From Colwellia maritima (GTDB lineage Bacteria; Pseudomonadota; Gammaproteobacteria; Enterobacterales; Alteromonadaceae), in contig NZ_JAKKSL010000001.1 of NCBI RefSeq assembly GCF_022669015.1, positions 1,284,059 to 1,348,058 on the forward strand: DNA of 64,000 bases, in the 5' to 3' direction. Under the pieces are notes generated by a model. That model was not told where the DNA came from and made no database searches. It worked only from the letters and a program-made list of their open reading frames with translations. Of the stretch, positions 1 through 9,400 are shown piece after piece (position 1 is the first letter of the stretch; every line of letters starts with the position of its first letter). A program made the position numbers and the translations under genes.

Positions 1-2
1 TC

Positions 3-134
3 AGAATGAATTCTAACCATGGCTATCCGCCTAATATATTAAATACCCCGGAAGATGATGCTATTGCCTATGAATGTAGCTCGCCAATATACTTCACAGA
101 AAGTTTAACTAAATCATTATTGATCAATGACTAA
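3..134 (+). CDS. C-terminal fragment of an unknown protein (cut by window start)
   Basis: An open frame enters from the left edge and runs 43 codons to a TAA at 132-134. The visible tail ends in [10 protein letters not shown] and matches no family I recognise. It lies upstream of the first attC-like repeat on the same strand, so it may be the gene of the preceding cassette. The fragment is short and could be spurious; the full frame lies outside the window. Confidence 0.35.
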   Translation, partial: RMNSNHGYPPNILNTPEDDAIAYECSSPIYFTESLTKSLLIND

Positions 135-319
135 TAGGTAATCTTTTGACTACGTGAAATATCAGTGCTTGCTACCTTTATCATGGCAAACTTTCATTTT
201 ATTACGCAGTAGTATGAATTATTAGATAAAGAAATATAAAGCACAGTTCTGCCTTCCTATAGCAGCTATTCAGGCCACGTTAATAGTTTTATTTACATTG
301 TGTTTGTAATTTTGTCCTA

Positions 320-350
320 TAACATTATTACAAGGCGTTTTGGGGCGTAA
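320..350 (+). repeat. Decayed left arm of the attC-like repeat
   Basis: The segment reads GGCGTTTTGGGGCGT and resembles the left arm of the 64-bp repeats at 419 and 3445, but the right arm is missing. It may be a degraded copy. The rest of 135-418 shows no gene. Confidence 0.3.
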
Positions 351-418
351 CAACAAAAAGCTATTTTTAAATACATATAATTATCTGTTTACAAAGGTGT
401 TTTTTAGTGAAATTATTA

Positions 419-482
419 ACACATGTAATATACGCCGTTTTGGGGTGTTATAACCCCCAAAGTGGTGTTCAATAAGCTGTTA
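419..482 (+). repeat. attC-like imperfect hairpin, copy 1 (64 bp)
   Basis: This 64-bp sequence is identical to the one at 3445-3508. Its arms, ACGCCGTTTTGGGG and CCCCAAAGTGGTGT, form an imperfect stem around a short AT-rich loop, with bulges and mismatches as in integron attC sites. It ends in AAGCTGTTA, and with the next three bases (AAT) gives GTTAAAT, which fits the core site GTTRRRY. The left end, TATTAAC, fits RYYYAAC at six of seven positions. A plus-strand gene follows directly, as expected for cassettes. The attC identity is inference from structure. Confidence 0.5.
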
Positions 483-502
483 AATTTCTCAAGAGTACGT
501 GG

Positions 503-1837
503 ATGGATTCGAGTGTGAGTGACTTAAAAAATATTGAAAAACTGGTCTTTTCCTTTTTCTGTGACTCTTCAGATTTTAATGGAATTCCTTTGCGACAGGT
601 TTCACAAGACTTGAACTTAGAATATGAAGAGTCAATTGACCACATAAAAGAGCTTGTAAAATCTGGAATTGTTTCAATTCAATCTAGCACCAATCCTCAC
701 ATTATTGGTTTTCAGCATCATCCAGTTCAATCTCAATTAGAGATACTAGAACACGCAAAATCAATTAAAGTGGAGAAACAATCATTCGGTAACTTCGAAC
801 TAGCAGTAGAGACAACCGAATACCCTATTTGCTTATATCCAACTCCGGAATATGCAAAAAAAAATCGAGATATTGATAAGTATGGGTACGCAAAATATAG
901 TATTGATTTGGCTCTATCTGAACCTCAAATGAGTTTTAGGTTTTTTGAAACAGACATCCTAGAGCGTTACTCGAATGAACCTCGTTTTGATTTCGAGTTT
1001 AAAGATTTTAGTGGTCAAATATCATGTAAATATGATGATGAAGGCAATCCAATACTTAGAGAAGAAGATCAAATATTTTTAAAATCATTTGGCCTAGGGT
1101 TTGATTCGTCAGACGCTAGGGTTGTAGCTGTTATGCTTTGTGATTTGGGCAAGCTTTCTTCTGAACATCAAGTTGCTTGGGGAGCTAAAGAAATACCCAA
1201 GACAGAATGCAAGGTACTAGATGATTATTATAATAACTTAATTTTAGGGCAGTGGATAACATCAAAATCTGTGTTCACTGCATTGATTGATGAAATCAAT
1301 GCTATCTACAAAATTACTGAGTCAATTTTTGGTGTACCGCTCTTTCATAAAGAGCTAGATGGTGAGCACCGCCCTAAGAACTTCACATTTTTCTTTTCGC
1401 CTACGTCCAAAAATTATTACGACTTCATTAACCTTCTTGATAAATATCTATCAGAGAATATTAACAAGTCATTTTTTGAGAGTTCGCTAGAGCTAGAAGA
1501 GCTAAAACCCATTGGCGACAATATGGTGGAAAGAGTCCAAAAAGGAACGCTAAGACTCCTAGAGGAATGGGTGAATCAGTCTTTTAGATTTCCAGATGAC
1601 TCTTTCCCCAAAAAAATGTTGAAGCCTTTAAAGAATGTGAGAAGAGAGCGACAAAAACCGGCTCATAAAGTCATTGAAAATGATTATGATCCTAAGTTTA
1701 TTGATAAACAAAAGAAAATTGTTGAAGCGTGTTACATATCAATAGGTAGCTTAAGAAAAAATCTTCAAACTCACCCTAAAGCAAAAGACGTAGAGTTAGA
1801 CGATAGGCCGGAACGAGATAATGTTAAGTACTTCTAG
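503..1837 (+). CDS. Unknown 444-aa protein, putative integron cassette gene
   Basis: I do not recognise this family. The first 60 residues look like a small winged-helix-type domain (a LRQVSQDL helix followed by SIDHIKELVKSGIV). The middle (residues 90-330) mixes alpha and beta segments, and the last 100 residues are charged and Lys/Arg-rich. No signal peptide or membrane segment is visible, so it is probably cytoplasmic. It starts 20 bases after the attC-like repeat at 419-482, and a second attC-like hairpin follows its stop by 15 bases, the layout of a one-gene cassette. The ATG at 503 lacks a strong ribosome binding site. A role in phage defence or stress is only a guess from this context. 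Confidence 0.75.
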   Translation: MDSSVSDLKNIEKLVFSFFCDSSDFNGIPLRQVSQDLNLEYEESIDHIKELVKSGIVSIQSSTNPHIIGFQHHPVQSQLEILEHAKSIKVEKQSFGNFELAVETTEYPICLYPTPEYAKKNRDIDKYGYAKYSIDLALSEPQMSFRFFETDILERYSNEPRFDFEFKDFSGQISCKYDDEGNPILREEDQIFLKSFGLGFDSSDARVVAVMLCDLGKLSSEHQVAWGAKEIPKTECKVLDDYYNNLILGQWITSKSVFTALIDEINAIYKITESIFGVPLFHKELDGEHRPKNFTFFFSPTSKNYYDFINLLDKYLSENINKSFFESSLELEELKPIGDNMVERVQKGTLRLLEEWVNQSFRFPDDSFPKKMLKPLKNVRRERQKPAHKVIENDYDPKFIDKQKKIVEACYISIGSLRKNLQTHPKAKDVELDDRPERDNVKYF

Positions 1838-1852
1838 TCAGGAGCAGCCAAA

Positions 1853-1924
1853 ATTTAACAAGCGCATGTTATCGGACTGGTTTTCCGCTGCGCTCCAACC
1901 CGACCGCAAATGCGGGCGTTTCAT
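1853..1924 (+). repeat. attC-like hairpin of a second type
   Basis: The segment begins with ATTTAAC, a perfect RYYYAAC core, followed by AAGCGCAT, and ends with ATGCGGGCGTTTCAT. The two arms pair imperfectly: AAC..CGCAT.TT..CGG.C.GGTT on the left against the complement of the right arm, around a CCGCTGCGCTCC loop. That length and bulged pairing is typical of attC sites. The right core reads GTTTCAT, two mismatches from GTTRRRY. It closes the cassette that would carry the gene at 503-1837. Confidence 0.5.
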
Positions 1925-1955
1925 TTCACGAATAATCCGGAGACGTTGGTTCTAA

Positions 1956-2072
1956 ATGAATATTACTGAGCACTTAGAGAAACTAAACAGCGATACACAA
2001 AAAGTTTTTATAGAAACGCTTAAAAAAAAGGCTGAATTAGGTAAGGCACACCATTTTTCTGCTTGTATTTAG
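1956..2072 (+). pseudogene. Start of an unknown cassette gene, cut off by the RAYT element
   Basis: A short frame of 38 codons starts at the ATG at 1956 (MNITEHLEKLNS...) and meets a stop at 2070-2072, exactly where the RAYT-type end repeat begins (2074). The amphipathic start looks like the N-terminus of a longer helical protein. The most likely reading is a cassette gene truncated by insertion of the element; its attC would then be the copy at 3445-3508. It is too short to assign a function. Confidence 0.4.
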
Positions 2073-2073
2073 G

Positions 2074-2240
2074 AATTAAAAAGGACAGTCGCTTAAAGTT
2101 GAATAATATAAACCACTGAACTAAGGTTAATCTATCACCATTAATTGAGAGGTTTAACAATTAAAAAGGACAGTCGCTTAAAGTTGAATAATATAAACCA
2201 CTGAACTAAGGTTAATCTATAACCATTATTCAGAGGTTTT
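2074..2240 (+). repeat. Tandem duplication of an 85-bp element end
   Basis: Two head-to-tail units of 85 and about 82 bp differ at only a few bases near their right ends. Each starts with AATTAAAAAGGACAGTCGCT and includes CCACTGAACTAAGG. The second unit leads directly into the ATG of the transposase at 2244 and so probably carries its promoter and leader. Confidence 0.85.
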
Positions 2241-2243
2241 GTT

Positions 2244-3216
2244 ATGACAACTGCCAGAAAACAACTCATTAGCTTAGTTGATACCCCTTATTATCATTGT
2301 ATTTCTCGTTGTGTTCGCCGTGCCTTTTTATGTGGTGAAGATAAAAACACAGGGGAAAACTTTGAGCACAGGCGGGTCGGGTTGAGGATAAATTACTCAG
2401 CCTAAGTCAAGTGTTTGCTATTGATGTGTGCGCTTACGCAGTAATGAGTAATCATACCCACATGGTACTGTTTGTGGATGAAGCCACAGCAAAAGCTTGG
2501 TCAACAGTTGAAGTGCTTGAGAGCGGCATCAGTTATTTAAAGGTACCTTATTAACGCAAAAATATTGCCGAGGAGAAGAAATCCCTGAGTACCTTATGAC
2601 TTCTTTACTTGAAACAGTAGATGTTTATCGCAATCGTTTGATGGATATCAGCCGGTTTATGCGCTTACTGAACCAAAGTATTGCAATACAAGCCAATCAA
2701 GAAGATAACTGTACAGGTCATTTTTGGGAAGGGCGCTTTAAATCCCAAGCGCTATTAGATGAAGCGGCACTTGCGGCTTGTATGGCCTATGTAGATTTAA
2801 ACCCCGTTAGAGCTAACATTGCCATAACGCCTGAAACATCCGCACATACCAGTGTAAAAGAGCGAGTAGCACAAGCTAAAAAAGCTAAACAACCCAAATC
2901 ATTACTACCATTTGTAGGAAACCCACGTAAAGCAATGCCAAAAGGCTTACCATTTGAGCTTAAAGATTACCTTGAATTAATTGAACTGACAGGTCGGTGT
3001 TTCCGTGAAGATAAAGCAGGCTATATTGTAGCAACTCAACCTGCTTTACTTAACCGCTTGAACATAAGTCCTGATAATTGGCTAACCTTAACAAAAGACT
3101 TTAGAAAGGTATTCCGTGGCGCGGTAGGTCATAGTGATGTGTTAACCGATTACTGTGAGCATAAAGGATTAAAGCGGCGAACCAATGTCAGTTGTTGTGA
3201 TAAATTGTTAGCGTAA
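2244..3216 (+). pseudogene. REP-associated tyrosine transposase (Y1/RAYT family), frameshifted
   Basis: Pieces in different frames together give a transposase of about 320 residues. The N-terminal part (from ATG 2244) has the [14 protein letters not shown] motif and, near 2450, NHTHM, the HUH metal-binding motif of Y1 transposases. The C-terminal part (2596-3216) has FWEGRFKSQAL and YVDLNPVRA, both typical of RAYT proteins. Frameshifts lie near 2372 and near 2520-2545. In the family these enzymes nick single-stranded DNA at palindromic REP sequences. The two breaks may be real decay or, as elsewhere in this window, sequence error. Confidence 0.8.
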
Positions 3217-3444
3217 CGACTTAACGTCTATCACTCCTCTTATCTTAAAACAAAACATCAAGCCTGATGTCCTTGGTGTGTCTAAAAAACCGAGTTTTCT
3301 ACTGTATTTTACAAATTTGGTAAGTATTATTCGCATACAGGATTTATTAGCAATCATTTGGCTTATTTTGAGTGGCTATTTAACTTGTGTTATTGTTTTT
3401 TTCTGGTTTACTTTATAAGCGAGTGTCCTAGCTAATATTTATTT

Positions 3445-3508
3445 ACACATGTAATATACGCCGTTTTGGGGTGTTATAACCCCCAAAGTGGTGTTCAATA
3501 AGCTGTTA
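3445..3508 (+). repeat. attC-like imperfect hairpin, copy 2 (64 bp)
   Basis: This is an exact copy of the repeat at 419-482, with the same GGGG/CCCC-centred imperfect stem. It ends in GTTA and continues as GTTATAT, one mismatch from GTTRRRY. The plus-strand gene at 3592 follows. The identity of two copies 3 kb apart implies recent recombination or homogenisation. Confidence 0.5.
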
Positions 3509-3591
3509 TATGCAATGCGCAGTATAGTGTGTGCATCATTATTTAGTATGTGTTAGCATTTAAATATCATCAGTAATAAAAGGAATTATCA

Positions 3592-4080
3592 ATGAAAAGT
3601 GCCTTAATAGCCTTTTTTCTCTTCACTAGCATTTCATGCTCTGCATTAGATAACATCATATTTAGTGGGTATTCATTCCCTTTAAATAATAATTGGAAAA
3701 CGATAAGGCTTCTAGAAGATGGTGCAGGAATTGCAATTAAGATCCCTGATGACCAATATCTAATAGTGCAACAATCTAATGAAAGTAAATCATTAGTGAC
3801 ATTAGAAGACGGCAGCTCTATTTCAATTGTTCAAATCCATCAAGACAAAATACATAAAGTAAATAAAAATAGTAAAAGTAAAATTTATCAGGGCATTTAT
3901 GATAGTTTTTCTGAAACTAAAGAATTTCAATCTAGTAATATCAGCTTTTTTATTGAAAAAAAGCCAGATATACCTCAAACCCATGTCGCGTATATAGTCA
4001 CACCATCTTTAATTAGTATTTCAACTACTATGTCAAAAGATAAATTTTTAAATTTTTTAAAATCAATCCAAATCAATTAA
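3592..4080 (+). CDS. Unknown secreted protein, 162 aa, putative cassette gene
   Basis: The N-terminus MKSALIAFFLFTSISCSA is a signal peptide, with cleavage probably near residue 18, so the mature protein of about 144 residues would be periplasmic or secreted. It is mostly beta-rich with many Ser, Ile and Lys residues; no catalytic motif stands out. AAGG sits seven bases before the ATG. It follows the attC-like copy at 3445-3508 by about 80 bases and is separated from the next gene by 12 bases, suggesting a two-gene cassette. The family is not recognised. Confidence 0.7.
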   Translation: MKSALIAFFLFTSISCSALDNIIFSGYSFPLNNNWKTIRLLEDGAGIAIKIPDDQYLIVQQSNESKSLVTLEDGSSISIVQIHQDKIHKVNKNSKSKIYQGIYDSFSETKEFQSSNISFFIEKKPDIPQTHVAYIVTPSLISISTTMSKDKFLNFLKSIQIN

Positions 4081-4092
4081 CTAGGAAGTTAT

Positions 4093-4461
4093 ATGTCTAA
4101 TGCAATTAATGCTCTTGATAAAGAAGATCAAGACAATTTACAATTTATCCTTCAAAAGATGTACCCTGAGAGTAAAAATTTTAAGGAACTTTTACCAACA
4201 GTAAAAACCTTAGAGCTCTATATGCAGGCAGTTAGCGCTAATAATTTCTGCAATAAGGCAATGACACAGCTCACAACCGAGTTGCTTTCGGCATCAGTTT
4301 CGCAAATATACAAAGGTCGATTAAAGCAAGTGGTTAAAAAAGTCCTTGAAGAAATCAAAGGGCATTATCAAAAGAACAACGTCAATTTTTTTATTTGTAA
4401 TCAGGTTGTAAAGTATAAATATAAATCCCCTCTTGTTATTTCCCTTCACGGCTTTTATTAA
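4093..4461 (+). CDS. Unknown 122-aa protein, putative second gene of the cassette
   Basis: The frame starts 12 bases after the preceding stop, with AGGAAG before the ATG, so the pair is probably cotranscribed. Residues 1-100 are predicted mostly helical with many charged residues, and the last 20 (QVVKYKYKSPLVISLHGFY) change character, so the true C-terminus may have been altered. No signal peptide or known motif is seen. The group II intron remnant begins 12 bases after the stop. Confidence 0.55.
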   Translation: MSNAINALDKEDQDNLQFILQKMYPESKNFKELLPTVKTLELYMQAVSANNFCNKAMTQLTTELLSASVSQIYKGRLKQVVKKVLEEIKGHYQKNNVNFFICNQVVKYKYKSPLVISLHGFY

Positions 4462-4473
4462 AATTGCATATAA

Positions 4474-4545
4474 ATCGGGTAGCCGGAGGTTTCTACCCTC
4501 CGGCCCCCCACACCACCCTGCATGCGGCTCCGCACAGGGCGGTTC
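4474..4545 (-). mobile_element. Group II intron 3' remnant (domains V and VI)
   Basis: Read on the minus strand, 4545 to about 4512 folds as a domain V-like hairpin: ACCGCCCTG pairs with CAGGGTGGT, there is a two-base bulge, and a TGCG/CGCA stem carries a four-base loop. It is followed by a GCCGGAGG/CCTCCGGC stem like domain VI and the 3' end CTACCCGAT. No reverse transcriptase frame is left upstream. The 3' exon reads TTATATGC, the same letters that follow the attC-like copy at 3508, and the intron is antisense to the cassette genes, as known for attC-targeting group IIC introns. Family assignment is from memory of the motifs. Confidence 0.65.
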
Positions 4546-4598
4546 ATTAACCATGATGGATTTTGATCCAGATATCCCTAAGTGATACTAAACCCAAA

Positions 4599-4650
4599 AT
4601 TAAAAAGGACAGAAAAATTAAAAAGGACAGTCGCTTAAAGTTGAATCTTC
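4599..4650 (+). repeat. Solo copies of the RAYT element end
   Basis: TTAAAAAGGACAG occurs twice here, the second time extended to TTAAAAAGGACAGTCGCT, matching the left ends at 2074 and 2159. No transposase follows. It is a remnant end or an excision scar. The rest of 4651-4840 shows no gene. Confidence 0.55.
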
Positions 4651-4840
4651 GTTATGTCAGTTAGCCATTAAACGCTCGTTTACGGCAAACACATATTGAG
4701 GCTCTCTTAGTGTGATCTCATCACTGCCTGCTTTTCCTTAATCCTTTTTGGTAGCAGGAGCACTAGACATTCATCGGTTAACCTTTTGCCGGCACTATAT
4801 TATGTTTACAGCGATAAAGCAGTTAATTGACGTTAGTAAA

Positions 4841-4877
4841 AAAAGCGCTTTGATAGAATCTATCAAAGCGCTTTTTG
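4841..4877. terminator. Strong bidirectional terminator after gltD
   Basis: The arms AAAGCGCTTTGATAG (4842-4856) and CTATCAAAGCGCTTT (4860-4874) pair perfectly around a three-base loop, with A and T runs on both sides. It lies 56 bases past the gltD stop and also insulates the accessory region on the left. Confidence 0.85.
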
Positions 4878-4932
4878 GTATAAGCATAATTAATGCTTTA
4901 AGCTTAAGCTAAACAACTTAAGTTAACCGGAC

Positions 4933-6423
4933 TTAAGGTAAATAGCTCTTACCCATCAAGAAAGTGTCTACTTCACGTGCACAGCGGCGACCTTCGTCAA
5001 TTGCCCATACAATTAAGCTTTGACCACGACGACCGTCACCCGCAGCAAATACGCCTGGCTTGCTAGTGGCAAACTTGTCGTAATCAGCAGCAATGTTTGA
5101 ACGGTTATCTTTTTCCAGTCCAAATTGTTCAACTAATCCACCCTCAGGACCCATAAAGCCCATGGCGATCAGGACGATATCGGCAGGCAATACTTTTTCA
5201 CTGCCGGCGAACTTCTTGTGGGAACATTTGACCTTTGTCGTTTTTCTCCCAGGTAATATCAACGGTATGAACCGCTTTTACATTACCTTGTTCATCACCT
5301 TCAATTTTTTTGGTCATTACCAAGTATTGACGTGGATCTTGGCCTTGAATAGCAATGGCTTCTTTTTGACCGTAATCAACTAGCAAGCGTTTTGGCCATT
5401 GTGGCCAAGGATTAGTCGCTTCTTCACGTTTTTCAGGTGGACGAGGCATAATCTCTAATTGAATGGCGCTTGCACATTGATGACGTAAAGAAGTTCCAAT
5501 ACAGTCAGTACCCGTATCACCACCCCCAATCACAACAACATTTTTACCTGCGGCATTAATGAAATTGCCATCTTTATGCTCACTATCAAGTAAACTTTTG
5601 GTATTGGCTTTCAAAAAGTCCATAGCAAAATGAATACCGTTAAGTTCACGGCCTTCAACAGGTAAATCACGCGGTACAGTGGCACCAATACATAGCACTA
5701 CAGCATCAAAGTCTTTTTCAAGTTGATCAACACTGATGTCTTTACCTACTTCGGTGTTGGTTACAAAAACGATGCCTTCATCAGCTAGCAGATCAACACG
5801 ACGTTGCACTAATTCTTTTTGCAATTTCATGTTTGGAATGCCATACATTAATAATCCACCGATACGATCAGCGCGTTCATAAACAGTGACCATATGGCCC
5901 GCTTTATTTAATTGCGCAGCTGCCGCAAGACCCGCGGTCCTGAGCCAATAACAGCAACATTTTTACCTGTACGTGCTGAAGGTGGCTCTGCAACGACCCA
6001 ACCCTCTTTAAAGGCGGTATCAATAATTTCTTTTTCGTGTAGTTTGATAGTAACAGGATCTGAATTAATACCTAATACACATGCACCTTCACAAGGCGCA
6101 GGACAAACTCGACCTGTAAACTCAGGGAAGTTATTGGTTTTATGCAATAACTCTACTGCGTCTTTCCGGCGACCGCGGTAAACTAAATCATTCCATTCAG
6201 GAATAATGTTATTTACCGGACAACCGCCCACAGCAGGAGCGAACTCTGACTTAGCTGATTGACAAAACGGTACACCACAATCCATACAACGAGAAGCTTG
6301 TTTTTCTACCGCTGCTTGTGGAATTTCTTCATATACTTCAAGCCAGTCAATTAAACGTTCACTTGCTTTACGTTCAGTTGGCAAGGCACGACCTACGTTG
6401 ATAAACCCTGTTGGATTTCCCAT
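4933..6423 (-). CDS. gltD: Glutamate synthase (NADPH) small subunit, frameshifted
   Basis: GltD is the flavin and Fe-S electron-input subunit that passes NADPH electrons to GltB for glutamate formation from glutamine and 2-oxoglutarate. The N-terminal part has the Cys clusters CMDCGVPFC and [12 protein letters not shown] for 4Fe-4S binding. The first dinucleotide motif, VAVIGSGP, is at the first break; the second, [13 protein letters not shown], is in the middle; and [14 protein letters not shown] is near the C-terminus. Two single-base shifts break the frame near 5900 (after IGSGP) and near 5220. AAGGAGAA precedes the ATG at 6423, and gltB ends 19 bases upstream, so the genes form one operon. 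Length fits the family. Confidence 0.93.
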
Positions 6424-6442
6424 AATATATTCTCCTTGCAGC

Positions 6443-9400
6443 TTAAGCTTTTGCGCTAGCTATGTTGTTTAAATGGATATCGAAAGCTTTGACGGCAATG
6501 TCATATTCTGATTCAAAATTGCCACTTGCGCGTACGTCATTCATGTAACCTTGCATTCGCTTGTAATCGACCGGCATTACTTTCACAAATTGTTTAACGT
6601 TGTTGTCCCAATCTTCTAATAATTCACTAGCAACGTCTGAGCCTGTTGCCTCAAAATGTTGAGTAATTAAGGCTTTTAATTCAGCACTTTCTGCTTCGGT
6701 TTCAACGGTTTCTAATGACACCATTTCCATGTTGCATTTAGGTGAAAAGTCTTTTTTCTTATCAAGAACATAAGCAACACCGCCAGACATACCTGCCGCA
6801 AAATTACGACCAGTACTACCTAATATAACTGCTTTACCGCCAGTCATGTATTCACAGCCGTGATCACCTACGCCTTCAACAACTGCGGTAGCGCCTGAGT
6901 TACGAACACAGAAACGCTCGCCTGCAACACCACGAATAAAGGCAGAACCAGAAGTTGCGCCAAAGAAAGCTACATTACCAATAAGGATGTTTTCATTTGC
7001 TAGAAATTTAGCTTGTTTGCTTGGGTAAACAACTAAGTTAGCGCCAGACAAACCTTTACCAAAGTAATCATTAGCATCACCTTCAAGCTCAAAACGTAAA
7101 CCTTTAGCTGAGAAACAACCAAAACTTTGACCACTGAACCGTTAAACTTCACTTTAATGGTATTTTCAGTTAGACCTTCAGCGCCGTATTTTTTAGATAT
7201 TTCGTTAGAAATCATCGCACCAACGGTTCTGTCGGTATTAATTACGTCGTATTCAAGTTCAACACTTTGCGATGAATCAAGCGCGGCTTGTGCATCTTTA
7301 ATCATCTGACGATCAATAATATCGTGTATGAGATGTTTTTGCTCAATAGAACGATAAAGCGTCTCACCATCATCACTTTCTGCTTTGTGTAATAGTGGTG
7401 TTAAGTCAACACCTTTGTATTTCCAATGATCAACATTGCTACGTGGTTTTAAACATTGGGTTTGGCCAACCATTTCTTCAATGCTCTTAAAGCCAAGCTC
7501 TGCCATGATTTCACGTAGACCTTCAGCCATCATGGTGAAGAAGTTAACTAGAATGTCAGCACGACCTGTAAACTTATCACGTAAACCTTTATCTTGTGTG
7601 GCAATGCCAACAGGACAAGTATTTAAGTGACACTTACGCATCATGATACAACCTTCAACCACTAGTGCGGTTGTTGCCATACCATATTCTTCTGCACCTA
7701 ATAAAGTCGCAATAGCTAAGTCGCGAGGCGTTTTAAGTTGGCCATCAGTTTGCACGGTAATGCGGCTACGTAACTTGTTACGTACTAAGGTTTGATGTGT
7801 TTCAGCTAGACCTAATTCCCATGGTAAGCCGGTATGTTTAATTGAACTTAGTGGAGAAGCACCAGTACCGCCATCATGGCCGCCTATTAATACAACATCA
7901 GCGTAGGCTTTAGCTACACCTGAGGCAATGGTACCTACACCTGCTTCTGACACTAATTTCACGTTAACACGTGCTTCACGGTTAGCATTTTTAAGGTCAA
8001 AAATAAGTTGTGATAAATCTTCTATAGAATAAATATCATGATGTGGAGGCGGTGAAATTAACCCTACACCTGGAGTTGAACCACGTGTTTTACCAATCCA
8101 AGCATCAACTTTGTCACCTGGTAATTGTCCGCCTTCGCCCGGTTTTGCACCTTGCGCCATTTTAATTTGTAATTCGTCAGCATTCGCTAAGTAATGACTG
8201 GTAACACCAAAGCGACCAGATGCAACTTGTTTAATACGCGAATTCATTGAATCGCCATTTTCTAATGGTGTAAAACGAATTGGATCTTCACCGCCTTCAC
8301 CACTGTTACTCTTACCGCCAATACGGTTCATGGCAATGGCTAATGTTGTATGAGCTTCCCATGATATTGAGCCAAACGACATTGCGCCTGAGGCAAAACG
8401 TTTGAAAATATTTTCAATGGGTTCAACTTCACTGATATCTATGGCAGGGCGATCACTGTTTAAGTCGAGTAAACCACGTAACGTAAACGCTTCTTTAGAT
8501 TGGTCATCAACCGTTTTAGTGTACTGTTTGAATTGATTTTTGTCGTTGCTTGCCGTTGAATGTTGCAGTAAACGAATAACCGTTGGGCTAAATAAATGAC
8601 GTTCGCCATCATTGCGCCATGAGTATTCACCACCCGTAGGCAATAAGTTTTCAATAGCTATACGACTGGCTTCAGGGAAACCTTCACGATGACGTAAAAC
8701 AGCTTCTTGAGCGATTTGATCTAGGCTTAAACCTTGGATACGACTAACCGTACCGGTAAAGTATTCATCAACAACATCAGAGTTAATACCTAAGGCTTCA
8801 AAAATTTGCGCGCCTAAGTATGATTGTAATGTTGAAATACCCATTTTAGAGAAGGTTTTCAATAAACCACTGCCAACGGCTTTGATGTATTTATCCGTTA
8901 CTTGATCATTCGTTAATTTGTTATCTAATACACCTTCGTCACGCAAAGCAAACATACTTTCTAATGCTAGGTATGGGTTTACTGCCGCAGCGCCGTAGCC
9001 AATAACAGTTGCAAAGTGATGTGTTTCACGAACATCAGCAGATTCTAAAATAATATCAGCATAAGAACGTAATTTTTCACGGATTAAATAATGATGTACC
9101 GCAGCGGTTGCTAGTACTGAAGGAATAGCAACGTGATCACTGTCAACTTCACGGTCACTTAATATTAATAGTGCATAGCCATCTTCGACGGCATTTTTCG
9201 CATATAAACAAATACGATCAAGGGCTTTTTTAAGTGCGCCGCCTTCGCCAGTTGCTTTAAAAGTAATACTGATGGTTTTTGATTGTAAATGGTCGTTATC
9301 AATGTGTTGAAGTTTACGTAATTGCTCGTTGGTGAGCACAGGTTGGTCAATTTCAACTTTATGACAATGCGCCGCAGTTTCTTCAAGCAAATTAAGAGAC

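Larger units (their letters stand above)
2074..3440 (+). mobile_element. RAYT-type transposase element with tandem left-end repeats and inverted right end
   Basis: The left boundary is a tandem pair of 85-bp units (2074-2158 and 2159-2240), each starting AATTAAAAAGGACAGTCGCT. The right boundary at 3416-3440 carries a degenerate inverted copy, TAAGCGAGTGTCCTAGCTAAT. Between them is a decayed IS200-like/REP-associated transposase gene. A further solo copy of the end sequence sits at 4599-4650. The exact ends were not defined by target-site analysis. Confidence 0.55.

Noticed and set aside
2074..2240. Tandem repeat considered as a CRISPR array
   Set aside because: Only two units, no spacers between them, and no cas genes nearby; it is an element-end duplication.
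4321..4554. Minus-strand open frame over the intron remnant
   Set aside because: It reads through the domain V/VI sequence and the antisense of the gene at 4093; it has no protein-like character.
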